36,048 nt of DNA from Rickettsiales bacterium (GCA_002402195.1 NVVL01000052.1:1-36048); one strand, 5' to 3'. Shown: positions 22,624 through 32,680, numbered from the stretch's first letter. A program made the numbers and translations. Notes: generated by a model from the sequence alone, not told the origin.

Positions 22624-25600
22624 ATGAAGTTAAAGAATTGCATTAGCATTCTGGGCGTGAGCGCTCTTTCAAGCTCTGTGGCACTGGGGGGTGTTTCTAT
22701 TGTTGGTGGCACGGCTTATGTTACGGGTTCCTATAGTGGAACTATTGTAGACCCTACTATTTACAACTCTCTAAATGTGGATATAGACAATACTTCCAGC
22801 CCTATTCTTAATAACGATGTTACGGGCGGGGATGTGGATGTTAGAGGGAGTTCCTCTCCTATTTTTCAGGAAACGGTAAATGGAGATTATGTTAACATAA
22901 GAGATGATTCAACCCCGACTTTTGAAAAATCTGTTACAACTTCTAGCCCTTATTTTGTTGCTGTAAGAGATAATTCCTCTCCTATTTTTAAAGGGGATGT
23001 ATATAGTAATCATGACCTTAGTATAAATGGAACATCTACTCCAAATTTTATGGCAAAAACTGAATCAGGTAGGTATGTTTATGTTTTTGGAAATGCAACT
23101 GCAGCATTCACGGGAGATGTCACTGCTAATTACGGTCTCTCTTTGAGAGAAAATGCTACTGGTACTTTTGATGGGAAGGTATCGAGTAATTATTATTTAT
23201 TTATATTTGACAATAGCAAATCTACTTTCAATGGAGAGGTGACTACTGGCGATTATATCAGTATCTCAGGAGCTGCAGAGCCTGAGTTTAAAAACACACT
23301 CACAAGTACTGGTAGCTATATCAAGATAGCAGATAGTGCCAAGCCTATTTTTCATGATGATGTATCTGTTAAGGGTGATGTTACGATTTCAGGAACATCG
23401 GAGTCTGAGTTTAAAAAGTCAATCACAAGCACTAATGGTGTTATCCTCGTTCAGGATGATGCAAAGGTTATATTCTACGATGTGACTAGTGATGGAGATA
23501 TTACAGCCTCTGGGAATTCGATCACTGAGTTTAACAAGGCAACGACGGGTGCTAATAGCTCTCTTATTGTGAAGGATGCGGCTAAAGCTACTTTTCATGA
23601 TGATGTAGTTAGTGATAGTAATATTACGATTTCTGGAACATCAGAATCTGAATTTGAGAAAAAGCTCACAAGCACTAGCGGCACTATGGACATACAAAAT
23701 GATACTAAAGTCACTTTTCATGGTGATGTGCTAGCCTCAGGGAATGTGACAATTTCAGGAACGTCAGAATCTGAGTTCAAACAAAATCTAACAAGCACTG
23801 CCGGTTCTATTTTCGTGCAAGATGATGCAAAGCCTATTTTCAACGGCTCTCCTAGCACAACTATTGCAAAGGGCAATTCAAAACCTATTTTTAACGCCCC
23901 TGCAAGTAATGTGGAGATCAGGGAAAATTCTGAGGCGATTTTCAATGATCCTACGGGCGACATATATATTTCAGACACCCCGACCGTTACATTTAAAGGC
24001 ACATCTAGCTCAAAAATAACATTGCTTCATTCGGCTAGTCCAAATACTCCAATTCTTAAGCTTGAGCCAGGATTCACAAGCTCTGGTGATTTAATCATAG
24101 ATAGCATCATAAATATTAATCTCAGTGAGCCAACAATCAGTGGAACTGTGAAATTGAACAAGATCTCCATGGAGGCAGACACGAAAATCAAGCTTGATAA
24201 TGATGTAACTATGGATACTCCAATATCCACAAGCGTTGATAAAACAGGGAGTTTGGAATTTTTAGGAGATGCAAAGATTTTGCAAGATATAGGCTCTAAA
24301 ACCAACTGGCTAAAAAATGTTACATTTGATACTAACCCAGCAGATATCAGCCTTGAAGGGAATATTTATGCTAATAGCGTGTCGTTTAGCGGTTCTAATA
24401 TTTCTTTTGTAAATGACAGATCAATCACAACCGGGCAGTCTAGCTTGACTTACCATGATAGTAGTTTGGATCTGGATACAAAAAAACTCACAGTCTCTGG
24501 GAAAACATTATTCACCGGCAAGACCACATTTAAAACAACATTCAATGTGGATGGGGGAGGCAAAGAAACAGGCGGTCATATCGTTGTTGATGGGGCAAAT
24601 AGTAGTTTTAATTTTTCCGGAGCAACCCCGGTAGAAATCATCTTGACCGCGGACTCGCCCCTGTCTCCAACGGACACATACTCATATAAGCTTCTCATAG
24701 AGGAAAATGGAGGCACAATAATACCTGCAAACAACATCACATTCACCCCTAATGAGAATAATTCCCTGATCACTTGGACATATGACGAAGCAACACATAC
24801 CCTAAATGCAAAGAACAACCCGGCGCAGCTGCCGGTCATAGTAGCAAAAACGGGTGGTAGTGAAGATGATGTTAAGGTGGCTGCCACTCTTGCCTCGGCA
24901 AATTCATCTAATATATGCGATGCAACAAATGTTGTGATGTCCAATATAGGCAGACTTAAGGAAGCTCAAATGTTGGAGGCTGTGCAAAGGGTACAAACAA
25001 CCCCTGGATTAGGTGCTCGCGCGACTGAAATCTCAAGTGCAATACTCAATGAATTAGAGGCACGCATTACGAGCCTAGTAACGGGTAATCAATTTGCTGA
25101 TGCTGGTGTTGCCGCTGGTGATTCTAATAATAAATACGGCGTCTGGGCAAATGGTTTTTATGGAAGAGGATATCAAGGACGGCTTCCACATTCTCCTAAG
25201 TATAATTCTCGTCTTTATGGCCTCACTATTGGTGCAGATGCCCCTATTAACGACGATGTTATATACGGGCTTTCTATGACTTCAGTGCGTAGTACTACTA
25301 AGTTTAGTGATAAAAAAGCAAATGATGTTGTGAAAGTAAAATCTCTTGTTTTTTCATTCTATGCCCACAGAGATCTCGGAAGAAACTGGTTTAGTGATGT
25401 GATTTTCTCTAGCGGAGTTAACAGGGTGAAAGGCATGGAAAAGAGAGTTAGCTTTAATAATCCCAATCAGCTTGCGGTAAGTAAATACAAAGCAAGCACA
25501 TATAGTGGGCAGCTTATGCTGGGGTATAATCATCATACTAAAGATAATGTAATTATCACTCCGTTTGGTAGTTTGGGATATTCTTGGGTTGATAAAATCA

Positions 25601-25977
25601 AATACACCGAAACAGGTGCGGGGGCGCAAAACCTATCCGTACAAAGCGGTAGCTCATACGTGCTGGAGGCATCATTTGGAGGTGATGTTGCGTTTCAAAC
25701 TCTCATAAAAGGAGTTCCCGTGACGCCTGAGATTCATGCTTATATTAGTTATAATTTCAAAGTAAAGCGACCAACGGTTATCGCAAAATTAATGGGGGCA
25801 TGTACTCCAATTCCAGCCCGCGTTGCAAAAGGAAATAAGCTTTTTTACAATATAGGTGGCGAAATCAACGCGATCTCAGAGTCTGGAAGCATTGAATATG
25901 GCCTTAATTACGAAATAAAATTATCCAAAAAATACATCAACCAAGTTGGTGGCCTGAAGCTTCGAGTGAACTTTTAA
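22624..25977 (+). CDS. Autotransporter with beta-helical repeat passenger
   Basis: A 1117-residue type V secretion protein. A signal peptide (MKLKNCISILGVSALSSSVA) leads to a long passenger (about 25-830) made of imperfect repeats such as ISGTSESEFKK, then VQDDAK and F-(H/Y/N)-(D/G)-D, a pattern expected of a right-handed beta-helix. The last 290 residues or so form the autotransporter beta-barrel: YGVWANGFYGRG, YGLTIGADAPINDDVIYGLS, FSFYAHRDLGRNWF, ending with a C-terminal Phe (GLKLRVNF), the usual signature for outer-membrane assembly. It is probably a surface adhesin or host-interaction factor; ligand unknown. It is preceded by a two-hairpin leader and a weak GGTAGG ribosome-binding site. 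It converges with pccA, only 11 bases apart. Confidence 0.93.
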   Translation: MKLKNCISILGVSALSSSVALGGVSIVGGTAYVTGSYSGTIVDPTIYNSLNVDIDNTSSPILNNDVTGGDVDVRGSSSPIFQETVNGDYVNIRDDSTPTFEKSVTTSSPYFVAVRDNSSPIFKGDVYSNHDLSINGTSTPNFMAKTESGRYVYVFGNATAAFTGDVTANYGLSLRENATGTFDGKVSSNYYLFIFDNSKSTFNGEVTTGDYISISGAAEPEFKNTLTSTGSYIKIADSAKPIFHDDVSVKGDVTISGTSESEFKKSITSTNGVILVQDDAKVIFYDVTSDGDITASGNSITEFNKATTGANSSLIVKDAAKATFHDDVVSDSNITISGTSESEFEKKLTSTSGTMDIQNDTKVTFHGDVLASGNVTISGTSESEFKQNLTSTAGSIFVQDDAKPIFNGSPSTTIAKGNSKPIFNAPASNVEIRENSEAIFNDPTGDIYISDTPTVTFKGTSSSKITLLHSASPNTPILKLEPGFTSSGDLIIDSIININLSEPTISGTVKLNKISMEADTKIKLDNDVTMDTPISTSVDKTGSLEFLGDAKILQDIGSKTNWLKNVTFDTNPADISLEGNIYANSVSFSGSNISFVNDRSITTGQSSLTYHDSSLDLDTKKLTVSGKTLFTGKTTFKTTFNVDGGGKETGGHIVVDGANSSFNFSGATPVEIILTADSPLSPTDTYSYKLLIEENGGTIIPANNITFTPNENNSLITWTYDEATHTLNAKNNPAQLPVIVAKTGGSEDDVKVAATLASANSSNICDATNVVMSNIGRLKEAQMLEAVQRVQTTPGLGARATEISSAILNELEARITSLVTGNQFADAGVAAGDSNNKYGVWANGFYGRGYQGRLPHSPKYNSRLYGLTIGADAPINDDVIYGLSMTSVRSTTKFSDKKANDVVKVKSLVFSFYAHRDLGRNWFSDVIFSSGVNRVKGMEKRVSFNNPNQLAVSKYKASTYSGQLMLGYNHHTKDNVIITPFGSLGYSWVDKIKYTETGAGAQNLSVQSGSSYVLEASFGGDVAFQTLIKGVPVTPEIHAYISYNFKVKRPTVIAKLMGACTPIPARVAKGNKLFYNIGGEINAISESGSIEYGLNYEIKLSKKYINQVGGLKLRVNF
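23370..23830 (+). repeat. Imperfect passenger repeats in the autotransporter
   Basis: The phrase ISGTSESEF recurs three times in full and once in a diverged form (ASGNSITEF), each followed about 20 residues later by a V-(Q/K)-(D/N)-D/A-(A/T)-K motif. Unit length is about 35 residues and DNA similarity is visible, pointing to internal duplication. Confidence 0.75.
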
Positions 25978-25984
25978 TTAAAAG
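25971..25984. terminator. Palindrome at the convergent autotransporter/pccA ends
   Basis: CTTTTAATTAAAAG is a perfect 14-base palindrome covering the autotransporter stop codon, between the convergent 3' ends. With an A/T-only stem it is weak as a bidirectional terminator. Confidence 0.3.
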
Positions 25985-25988
25985 ATTA

Positions 25989-27986
25989 TTACTCAAATTC
26001 AACCAGTATTTGTCCGCTATTAACTTGCTCCAGTTCTGAGACGGAGATCTTTGCTATTTTCCCTGCGCGCTCGGCTGTGATTATATTTTCCATCTTCATA
26101 GCTGTTAATGTTAAAATCTCCTGACCGGGCACAACCTCATCACCAACAGCCACGCTTAGCGCTATGATTTGACCGGAAAGAGGGGCGAGCAATTCTTTCT
26201 GATCGTCGGTGGAGTCGCGCACGGGCATTAATGATTCAAGTTCAGACATTCTTGGGGAGCGTACGTAAGTATCGAAAGTAACTCCGGCATGTGTTAATCT
26301 GTAACCCGTGATGATTCGCTCAACTTTGATATTCGCTTTCCTGCCGTTGATAGTGGCTGTGATCAAGGGGCTGCCTATGTTCCAGTTACTACGAATTGTC
26401 AGACGATTTGAGCCGTGCCGGATATTATAACCATCCTCAACTTGCTTGATTATTACAGAAAATTGCTCATCATTAATATTAACAATCCATCTTGTGGCGA
26501 GCTTATTAGACTGATCAGTCATCTGATTCGACAAGGTCGCAGCCCTTTTTTGCTCAGTAAGATAGGCGAAAATAGTAGAGGCTAGGAATACTTCGCTCAT
26601 TTCAGAAGTAAGGTTCGCTCCTGAAAAACCGTCCGGATATTCTTCTGAAATAAATCCGGTATGGATGTTACCGTCAACAAAGCGTTGATGGCTAATTATC
26701 GCCTCTAAAAAGCTGATATTGTGGGAAATACCTTTGATGATGAATGAACTGAGTGAGTTTTTCATCACTTCAATGGCCTGCTTGCGGGAGTCTGCATGAG
26801 TACAAAGCTTAGCGATCATTGCATCGTAGAACATACTAACTTCGCCGCCCGCGCCGATTCCGCTATCGACTCTTACGTGAGAAGTTTTTGCAGGCTCTTG
26901 ATATTCTAAAATTCGGCCACTCGATGGCAAGAAACCACGGCTTGGGTCTTCTGCGCAAATGCGAGACTCGATCGCCCAGCCGGTGAGTTTTATGTCTTCT
27001 TGAGAATAAGCAAGCTTTTCCCCAGCCGCAATTCTGATCATTTGCTCAACAATATCAATGCCAGTGATTAGCTCGGTCACAGGGTGCTCTACCTGCAATC
27101 TGGTGTTCATTTCAAGGAAATAGAAGTTTTTCTCCTTATCCATCATAAATTCAACAGTTCCGGCTGAAAAATATCCAACTTTCTTGGCTAGAGCCAGAAC
27201 TTCATTATACATTTTCTGTCTTGTTTCCTCGTCCACAAAAGAGCTTGGGGCCTCTTCGATAACTTTTTGATGATATCTTTGTATCGAACATTCGCGCTCG
27301 CCAAGGCAAATTGCATTACCAAACTGGTCAGCAAGCAGCTGAATCTCTATGTGCCTTGGTTCTTTGATTAATTTTTCAATAAACACCCTGCTGTCGCTAA
27401 AGCAGTTTTCTGCTTCAAATTTCGCCGACTCATAAGCTTTTTGTATGCCGTCTGTGCTCTCAACAACGCGCATACCGCGTCCGCCCCCGCCAGCTGCTGC
27501 TTTGATGATGATCGGGAAACCGATTTCTGTGGCGATTTCTATGGCTTGATCCAGGCTATTTATTATCCCCATATATCCAGGAACCGTACTGACTCCAGAG
27601 TCTATGGCTACTTTTTTTGCCTCAATTTTGTCCCCCATCTTCTTGATAACTTGCGCACTAGGGCCGATTAGGATAATCCCGTTTCTCTTGAGGATGTTCG
27701 CAAATTGAGGGTTTTCAGATAAAAACCCATATCCAGGATGCACCGCTTGGGCGCCGCTAACCCTAATAGCTCCGATGATGTTACTGATGGATAAATAGCT
27801 TTCAGTTGCCGGAGAATTGCCGATATAATAGGCCTCGTCCGCATATTGAACATGCATTGAGTTAGTGTCTGCTTCTGAATAAACAGCAACGGATTTAATC
27901 CCCATTTTGCGCAAAGTTTTCATGATGCGAAGAGCGATCTCCCCGCGGCCGGCTACTAATACTTTTTCAAATAACGGTTTGGTCAT
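25989..27986 (-). CDS. pccA: Propionyl-CoA carboxylase alpha subunit (biotin carboxylase + biotin carrier)
   Basis: The subunit carboxylates its own biotin using ATP and bicarbonate, for propionyl-CoA to methylmalonyl-CoA. The 665-residue protein has a biotin carboxylase domain starting FEKVLVAGRGEIALRIMKTL, an ATP-grasp loop IIKAAAGGGGRGMRVV, catalytic segments GTVEFMMDKEKNFYFLEMNT and RLQVEHPVTELITGIDIVEQ, a linker BT domain, and a C-terminal biotinyl domain with the LTAMKMEN motif whose Lys carries biotin. It starts 18 bases after the pccB stop, in one operon. Acetyl- or methylcrotonyl-CoA carboxylases share the layout; the paired pccB favours propionyl-CoA. Confidence 0.94.
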   Translation of the reverse strand: MTKPLFEKVLVAGRGEIALRIMKTLRKMGIKSVAVYSEADTNSMHVQYADEAYYIGNSPATESYLSISNIIGAIRVSGAQAVHPGYGFLSENPQFANILKRNGIILIGPSAQVIKKMGDKIEAKKVAIDSGVSTVPGYMGIINSLDQAIEIATEIGFPIIIKAAAGGGGRGMRVVESTDGIQKAYESAKFEAENCFSDSRVFIEKLIKEPRHIEIQLLADQFGNAICLGERECSIQRYHQKVIEEAPSSFVDEETRQKMYNEVLALAKKVGYFSAGTVEFMMDKEKNFYFLEMNTRLQVEHPVTELITGIDIVEQMIRIAAGEKLAYSQEDIKLTGWAIESRICAEDPSRGFLPSSGRILEYQEPAKTSHVRVDSGIGAGGEVSMFYDAMIAKLCTHADSRKQAIEVMKNSLSSFIIKGISHNISFLEAIISHQRFVDGNIHTGFISEEYPDGFSGANLTSEMSEVFLASTIFAYLTEQKRAATLSNQMTDQSNKLATRWIVNINDEQFSVIIKQVEDGYNIRHGSNRLTIRSNWNIGSPLITATINGRKANIKVERIITGYRLTHAGVTFDTYVRSPRMSELESLMPVRDSTDDQKELLAPLSGQIIALSVAVGDEVVPGQEILTLTAMKMENIITAERAGKIAKISVSELEQVNSGQILVEFE

Positions 27987-28004
27987 AAATCTGTATTTTT
28001 ATAT

Positions 28005-29549
28005 TTATAAAGGCAAATTATCGTGCTTTTTCCAAGGCGTATCAGTTTTCTTGGTGCGCAGATATTTTAGAGATTTGCAAATTCTCCACCTAGTATTCTG
28101 AGGCTTGATAATATCATCCAGATACCCCCTGGAAGCTGCCACAAAAGGTGAGGTAATTTTTTCTTTATATTCATCAATCTTTGCTTGCTTCTTTTCTGGG
28201 TCTTTTGACTCTTCTCTGAATATGATCTCCGCCGCGCCTTCTGCGCCCATAACTGCGATTTCGGAATTAACCCAAGCGTAATTAACATCACCGCGTAGAT
28301 GTTTTGAATTCATCACAATATAGGCGCCCCCATAGGCTTTTCTGGTGATTACGGTGATTTTCGGCACTGTAGCCTCAGCATATGCATATAAAAGCTTGGC
28401 GCCATGTTTGATAATTCCGTTATATTCTTGCGATATGCCAGGCAAAAACCCAGGAACATCAACGAGTGTCACTATCGGAATACTAAACGCATCACAAAAC
28501 CTAATGAATCTAGCAGCTTTACAGGAAGCATTAATATCCAAACAACCAGCCAGATTCAAAGGCTGATTCGCCACAAACCCAACGGGGCTGCCTTCCATAT
28601 AGGCAAATCCGATTATAATATTCTTGGCATAATCGGGTTGAATCTCGAAAAATTCTCCCTCATCAACTATGCGCTCAATGAGCTCTTTCATATCATATGG
28701 TTTATTCGGCGTGGATGGCACCAAAGTATTCAGTGACATATCCACACGGTCAGCAGGATCTCTTGTTGACCTCGTTGGAAGCTCAGTTCTGTTCGATAGA
28801 GGCAAGAAATTAAAGAAACGCCTGGTTTCCAGTAATAATTCTATATCATTCTTAAAAGCCAAATCCGCCACGCCAGATTTTGACGTATGAACCTTCGCAC
28901 CGCCGAGCTCCTCCTTGCTTACTTCCTCACCAGTGACGGTTTTTACCACATCAGGGCCAGTCACGAACATATAAGAGGAACCTTTAACCATGAAGATAAA
29001 ATCCGTAAGGGCAGGGGAGTATACCGCGCCACCCGCGCAAGGCCCCATCACCAGAGTGATTTGCGGGATAACACCCGAGGCTTTAACATTCAGATGGAAT
29101 AATTCGCCATATCCAGCTAGAGAGTCGACTCCTTCTTGGATTCTGGCCCCGCCTGAGTCATTTATTCCAATCACCGGCGCGCCAACTTCGATTGCTGAGT
29201 TGATTAAACTACAAATTTTCTTCGCATGATGCTCACCAAGCGAGCCCCCAAGGACTGTGAAATCCTGGCTATAAACAAAGACAAGACGCCCATTAATCGT
29301 TCCATGCCCAGTCACCACGCCATCGCCAAAGCTTTTTTTATCCTTCATGCCGAAATTATCGCAGCGATGCTCCACGAACATACCAGTTTCCTCGAAACTA
29401 TCAGGATCCAGCAAAATCTCCAGCCGTTCCCTGGCCGTTAATTTGCCTTTGCTATGCTGAGTAAGCATCCGCTTCGCCCCGCCGCCCAATCGTGCAGCGC
29501 TTTGATTTTTTTCTAGTTCCTTCTCACGCCAAAAGCTTTGTTTTCCCAT
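28005..29549 (-). CDS. pccB: Propionyl-CoA carboxylase beta subunit (carboxyltransferase)
   Basis: PccB transfers the carboxyl group from biotin to propionyl-CoA, feeding odd-chain and branched amino-acid carbon to methylmalonyl-CoA. The 514-residue protein has the crotonase-like carboxyltransferase halves, with [20 protein letters not shown] and [20 protein letters not shown] in the N-half and [36 protein letters not shown] in the C-half. Start [18 protein letters not shown] fits the family. It precedes pccA by 18 bases. Confidence 0.96.
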   Translation of the reverse strand: MGKQSFWREKELEKNQSAARLGGGAKRMLTQHSKGKLTARERLEILLDPDSFEETGMFVEHRCDNFGMKDKKSFGDGVVTGHGTINGRLVFVYSQDFTVLGGSLGEHHAKKICSLINSAIEVGAPVIGINDSGGARIQEGVDSLAGYGELFHLNVKASGVIPQITLVMGPCAGGAVYSPALTDFIFMVKGSSYMFVTGPDVVKTVTGEEVSKEELGGAKVHTSKSGVADLAFKNDIELLLETRRFFNFLPLSNRTELPTRSTRDPADRVDMSLNTLVPSTPNKPYDMKELIERIVDEGEFFEIQPDYAKNIIIGFAYMEGSPVGFVANQPLNLAGCLDINASCKAARFIRFCDAFSIPIVTLVDVPGFLPGISQEYNGIIKHGAKLLYAYAEATVPKITVITRKAYGGAYIVMNSKHLRGDVNYAWVNSEIAVMGAEGAAEIIFREESKDPEKKQAKIDEYKEKITSPFVAASRGYLDDIIKPQNTRWRICKSLKYLRTKKTDTPWKKHDNLPL

Positions 29550-29582
29550 ATCAAAATATATATATGATTAACTTAGCTAGGG

Positions 29583-29616
29583 ATTATAATAAAATCTTTT
29601 TATAAAAGATAGTCAA
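29583..29616 (-). promoter_or_regulatory. Candidate pccBA promoter region with small palindrome
   Basis: On the minus strand TTGACT (29616-29611) lies upstream of TATTAT/TATAAT (29591-29583), about 35-40 bases before the pccB ATG. The spacing (19 or 22 bases) is longer than ideal. Between them ATCTTTT and AAAAGAT form a 7-bp inverted repeat that could be an operator. Confidence 0.35.
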
Positions 29617-29664
29617 AATTGTACAAAAAACCGATGTTATATCAGGGCACGCGCGTTAAAATGG

Positions 29665-29692
29665 CAGCAAAGCTTCTTAGAAGCTACGTTGC
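29665..29692. repeat. Dispersed-repeat copy with palindromic core
   Basis: CAGCAAAGCTTCTT, identical to 9592-9605, runs into AGAAGCTACGTTGC, forming an imperfect hairpin of about 14 bp. It is in the gap between the Rpn-type nuclease gene and pccB, downstream of the nuclease gene. Confidence 0.6.
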
Positions 29693-29725
29693 TTTGCAAT
29701 ATGGCATGCAAATTCAGGTGCGTGA

Positions 29726-30754
29726 TTATAAACTACTACTAGCATTATGAGCGCTACTCTGGAGCCGCTCTACCTCGCTAATAGAAAGACCCGTAACAGA
29801 AGCTACAAAGCTTTGATCAAGACTTTGATTGAGTAAATTTGTTGCAATTTGAAGGCTTTTTTGTTCAGCTCCCTCTTCTCTACCTTCTTCTTTATAGCTA
29901 TCTTTAACAGTTTTCATAAAATTTTCTCCTTCTTTTTTTGACAAATGGCCTTTGATTACTTGCTCTAATTCTTTCCTCTTTTCAGCGGGAACTTTAGGGT
30001 TAGTATACTCGATTATCATTCTCAATAAAACATAATCTTCTTTTTTATCTAACGAAAGCGCAATTTTGCAACGCCCAAACAATAAATCTAACATCTTTAA
30101 CGTATCACGATCATGGATATGCTTCATGGCCGAAAGCACCAAGCTGCTATACCTCTCATAGTTTATATCGTCGTCAGACATGGCGTGCAGATCAACCAAA
30201 GTATAGTCGCCACCCATGACTTCTTTTGCACGCTTGGGATCATCAAACAACCCCCAAAAATTCAAAGAAGCAGTGTATTTTGCTTTTCCGTTATAGAGCA
30301 CAAGCGGGTATATTATTGGCAATTTTCCCGGCTCTTTGTTCTTCTTGTGGCGCTCGCATAATAGTAGCATATATTTTTGCAAACGGAAGCTTATCCAATA
30401 ATCAACGCTGGATTGATGCTCCAAAAGGAGATATATGAACGCATCATCACCCTCTTTGGTTTTGACGGAATAGACTAAATCACTCATTTTTTTTCTGAGG
30501 GTATCTTCAACGTAAGATTCTGGCTCCACATTAATTGTGGAGAGGTCGACAGATTTTTGGATTTCCGCAGGCAAATAGTCCTCCAAAAACTCGATGGCAT
30601 AGGATTTTATAGCCAAAGTCCCGCAGATCAACGGATCGTGTGAGAGATATTGCTCCTCCTCGGAAGGTTCGGGTTCTAGGATTTCTACGAATGCAGTGTC
30701 TTCTTCAGCTTCTGCTACCATGAGATCTGCATTCTGGTTATCATTTTCGATCAT
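29726..30754 (-). CDS. Rpn-family (PD-(D/E)XK) recombination-promoting nuclease / putative transposase
   Basis: The 342-residue product matches the Rpn/Transposase_31 family: HDPLICGTLAIKSYAIEFLE near residue 39, then a nuclease-like core with MSDLVYSVKT and IYLLLEHQSSVDYWISFRLQ (the SD and E-x-Q residues of the PD-(D/E)XK fold), and a later segment IYPLVLYNGKAKYTA. Rpn proteins in E. coli are DNA endonucleases promoting RecA-independent recombination. A C-terminal EEGREEGAEQ stretch and short helix are usual in the family. No terminal repeats flank it, so transposition is not supported. A poorly defined ribosome-binding site leaves the start moderately sure. Confidence 0.85.
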   Translation of the reverse strand: MIENDNQNADLMVAEAEEDTAFVEILEPEPSEEEQYLSHDPLICGTLAIKSYAIEFLEDYLPAEIQKSVDLSTINVEPESYVEDTLRKKMSDLVYSVKTKEGDDAFIYLLLEHQSSVDYWISFRLQKYMLLLCERHKKNKEPGKLPIIYPLVLYNGKAKYTASLNFWGLFDDPKRAKEVMGGDYTLVDLHAMSDDDINYERYSSLVLSAMKHIHDRDTLKMLDLLFGRCKIALSLDKKEDYVLLRMIIEYTNPKVPAEKRKELEQVIKGHLSKKEGENFMKTVKDSYKEEGREEGAEQKSLQIATNLLNQSLDQSFVASVTGLSISEVERLQSSAHNASSSL

Positions 30755-30930
30755 ATAAATATACTTTTGTTTTATTTTTCAAAAGGTTTTAACATTGCTG
30801 ATCTAAAATGTCACCTATATTCTTGGTACTTTTTGCATCTTTTTTGAGAACGATACGGATAGACGAAAAATCATCTTATATTTTCAACGCTCCTCCTGCA
30901 ACTTGATTTTAGGAAGATTTTTTCCTTTGT

Positions 30931-30964
30931 CTTAGAAGCTATGCCAGTCACCTAAAATACCATC
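30931..30964 (+). repeat. Dispersed-repeat copy
   Basis: CTTAGAAGCTATGCCAGTCA followed by CCTAAAATACCATC matches the copy at 35776 with few differences. It lies in the 318-base gap between the Rpn-type nuclease gene and the lytic transglycosylase gene. I see no ORF or clear promoter in the rest of the gap. Confidence 0.7.
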
Positions 30965-31072
30965 TAATATCATTCAATCTATAAAATTTATTAACTATTT
31001 TACTTGTAATTCACGGTACTTATGTGTTAAAGTGTTTGCATCTATTAATAAATAATTTATTTGTGAGGCGGT

Positions 31073-31747
31073 GTGAGGAGAGTTAAATCTTTATTATTAA
31101 TACTAATTATTTTTAAGTCTTTCGCTATATTCGCTCATATTGATCGTGAATTATTGGAGTCGCAAAAATGTTCTAATATATTTGGTCATTTTGAAAAGGA
31201 ATATGATTTGCCTAAGGATACTCTGTATGCAATATCGTTGCAGGAAACTCAGAAAACACATTCGAAGCATAATATATGGTTTGCCTGGCCGTGGACTATT
31301 AATGTTGGTGGCAAGGGATATTATTTTAAGAATAAGGAAGAGGCGATAAAATTTGCGCGGGCTAAAATTAAATCTGGCAAGAAGAGCATTGATGTTGGGT
31401 GCATGCAGATTAATCTAAAATATCATGCCAAAGCCTTTGATTCGCTGGAAGAGGCGTTTACTCCTGCGAAAAATATTGCATATGCTGCCAAGATGTTGAA
31501 AGATAATCACAGAAGGTTTGGAAGCTGGAGGGAGGCTATAGGCAGGTATCATTCTGGGATAAAAAAGAGAGCAGTGAGATATCATGCCAGTGTAAATCGT
31601 ATAATTAGTTCGATTGATGTGTACAAAAAGCATCTTAGGGACTATATTATTAAGTCTCAGAAAAGGAACGAGGAGTTTGAGCCATTTTCAATACAAATAA
31701 GTGTAGCGAGCTATTTGTCTGGTAGTTGGTTCCGGGCTTCCGCATGA
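31073..31747 (+). CDS. Lytic transglycosylase (SLT domain)
   Basis: The 224-residue protein starts with a GTG codon (GAGGCG a few bases upstream) and a hydrophobic signal segment (VKSLLLILIIFKSFAIFA), so it is probably exported to the periplasm. The SLT fold shows catalytic Glu58 in YAISLQETQ, then WPWTINVGGKGYYF, DVGCMQINLKYHAKAF and FTPAKNIAYAAKML, and YHSG near the end of the domain. Such enzymes cleave peptidoglycan and often serve secretion or conjugation machinery. No such machinery is nearby. Confidence 0.9.
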   Translation: MRRVKSLLLILIIFKSFAIFAHIDRELLESQKCSNIFGHFEKEYDLPKDTLYAISLQETQKTHSKHNIWFAWPWTINVGGKGYYFKNKEEAIKFARAKIKSGKKSIDVGCMQINLKYHAKAFDSLEEAFTPAKNIAYAAKMLKDNHRRFGSWREAIGRYHSGIKKRAVRYHASVNRIISSIDVYKKHLRDYIIKSQKRNEEFEPFSIQISVASYLSGSWFRASA

Positions 31748-31795
31748 TGCAATAAATATTGAGGCGACTAACTAGAGTGATTATTGAGCGATTAT

Positions 31796-32680
31796 ATGTT
31801 TGATTTACAAAAACTAGAACGGAATCGTGCAAAATCTTATGCCTTTATTAAGGGCTCTAATTTCCACCAATTTGTTTGCGATGATATATTAAACAGGTTG
31901 GAACCTGTGGATAGGGATTTTAAAGATATCCTAGTGATAGGCAGCGCGCTTGGGGAGATGGTTTGTGCGGATGTTAAAAAACACTATCCAAACAGCAATA
32001 TATCGCTTACCTCTGAGGTAGATAATCTTGAGCAGCAATCCAAAGACCATCAATCCAAAGACCATCAATCCAAAGACCATCAATCCAAAGACCATCAATC
32101 CAAATTTGACTTGATAATCTTTCCATTTGGTCTGCACTGGGTGAATGATGTACAGATATTTTTGGCTAAGATAAAGCGCATGCTTACGGATGATGGGGTG
32201 TTTATTTGTAGTTTCCCAGCAGCCGGCACCTTGCCTAAGCTAAGGCTTCACTTGGTGCAGCTTGAAGAGAAGCATTCTACCAGTCACGTTCCGCATATAT
32301 CCCCTTTTATTCAGTTCGAGCAAGTGACCCAGCTTTTACAGCAGGCGGGGTTTGTGGAGAATATTATCGATACAGAAAATCTGGAGCTTGAATATGACTC
32401 GCCCCTTGCGCTTATGAGAGCTCTAAAAAATCACGGTGAGTCTAATGCACTCACATGCGCGCCGGTATATTCCATAACAAAGGCGATGCATAAGGAGCTT
32501 GGGAAAAAGAAAGAGAGCGACAGCGAAGGCATAAGCTCAGGCACAGGCGAGGAGAAGGATAGCGCAGAGGAAGCGGACATGAAGGAAGATAGCTTCATTG
32601 ATTTTGTAAATCTGACTAGTTTTATTTCCAGCGCTACTAAAAAAACCATCAAATTAAAGCCTAAATATTTTCAAGGATAA
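31796..32680 (+). CDS. SAM-dependent methyltransferase, BioC/NDUFAF5-like
   Basis: The first residues MFDLQKLERNRAKS resemble the start of BioC- or NDUFAF5-type methyltransferases. I chose the ATG at 31796 for this match; a TTG at 31784 would add 4 residues. Motif I is ILVIGSALGEM, and FDLIIFPFGLHWVND with KIKRMLTDDGVFICSFP matches motif IV and the post-core region. The segment between motif II and motif IV contains a tandem QSKDH repeat, an unusual low-complexity insertion at the domain core. A Ser/Glu/Lys-rich stretch lies near the C-terminus (KKESDSEGISS). Substrate unknown; biotin-pathway or complex I assembly roles are both possible. Confidence 0.8.
   Translation: MFDLQKLERNRAKSYAFIKGSNFHQFVCDDILNRLEPVDRDFKDILVIGSALGEMVCADVKKHYPNSNISLTSEVDNLEQQSKDHQSKDHQSKDHQSKDHQSKFDLIIFPFGLHWVNDVQIFLAKIKRMLTDDGVFICSFPAAGTLPKLRLHLVQLEEKHSTSHVPHISPFIQFEQVTQLLQQAGFVENIIDTENLELEYDSPLALMRALKNHGESNALTCAPVYSITKAMHKELGKKKESDSEGISSGTGEEKDSAEEADMKEDSFIDFVNLTSFISSATKKTIKLKPKYFQG
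32036..32104 (+). repeat. 15-bp tandem repeat (QSKDH) in the methyltransferase
   Basis: CAATCCAAAGACCAT occurs four times without change, followed by CAATCCAAA. Each unit encodes Gln-Ser-Lys-Asp-His. Perfect identity between units suggests recent slippage or expansion. Confidence 0.93.

Noticed and set aside
29726..30754. Rpn-family gene as part of an intact transposable element
   Set aside because: No flanking terminal inverted repeats or target duplications were seen. The nearby repeat copies belong to a family found elsewhere without this gene.
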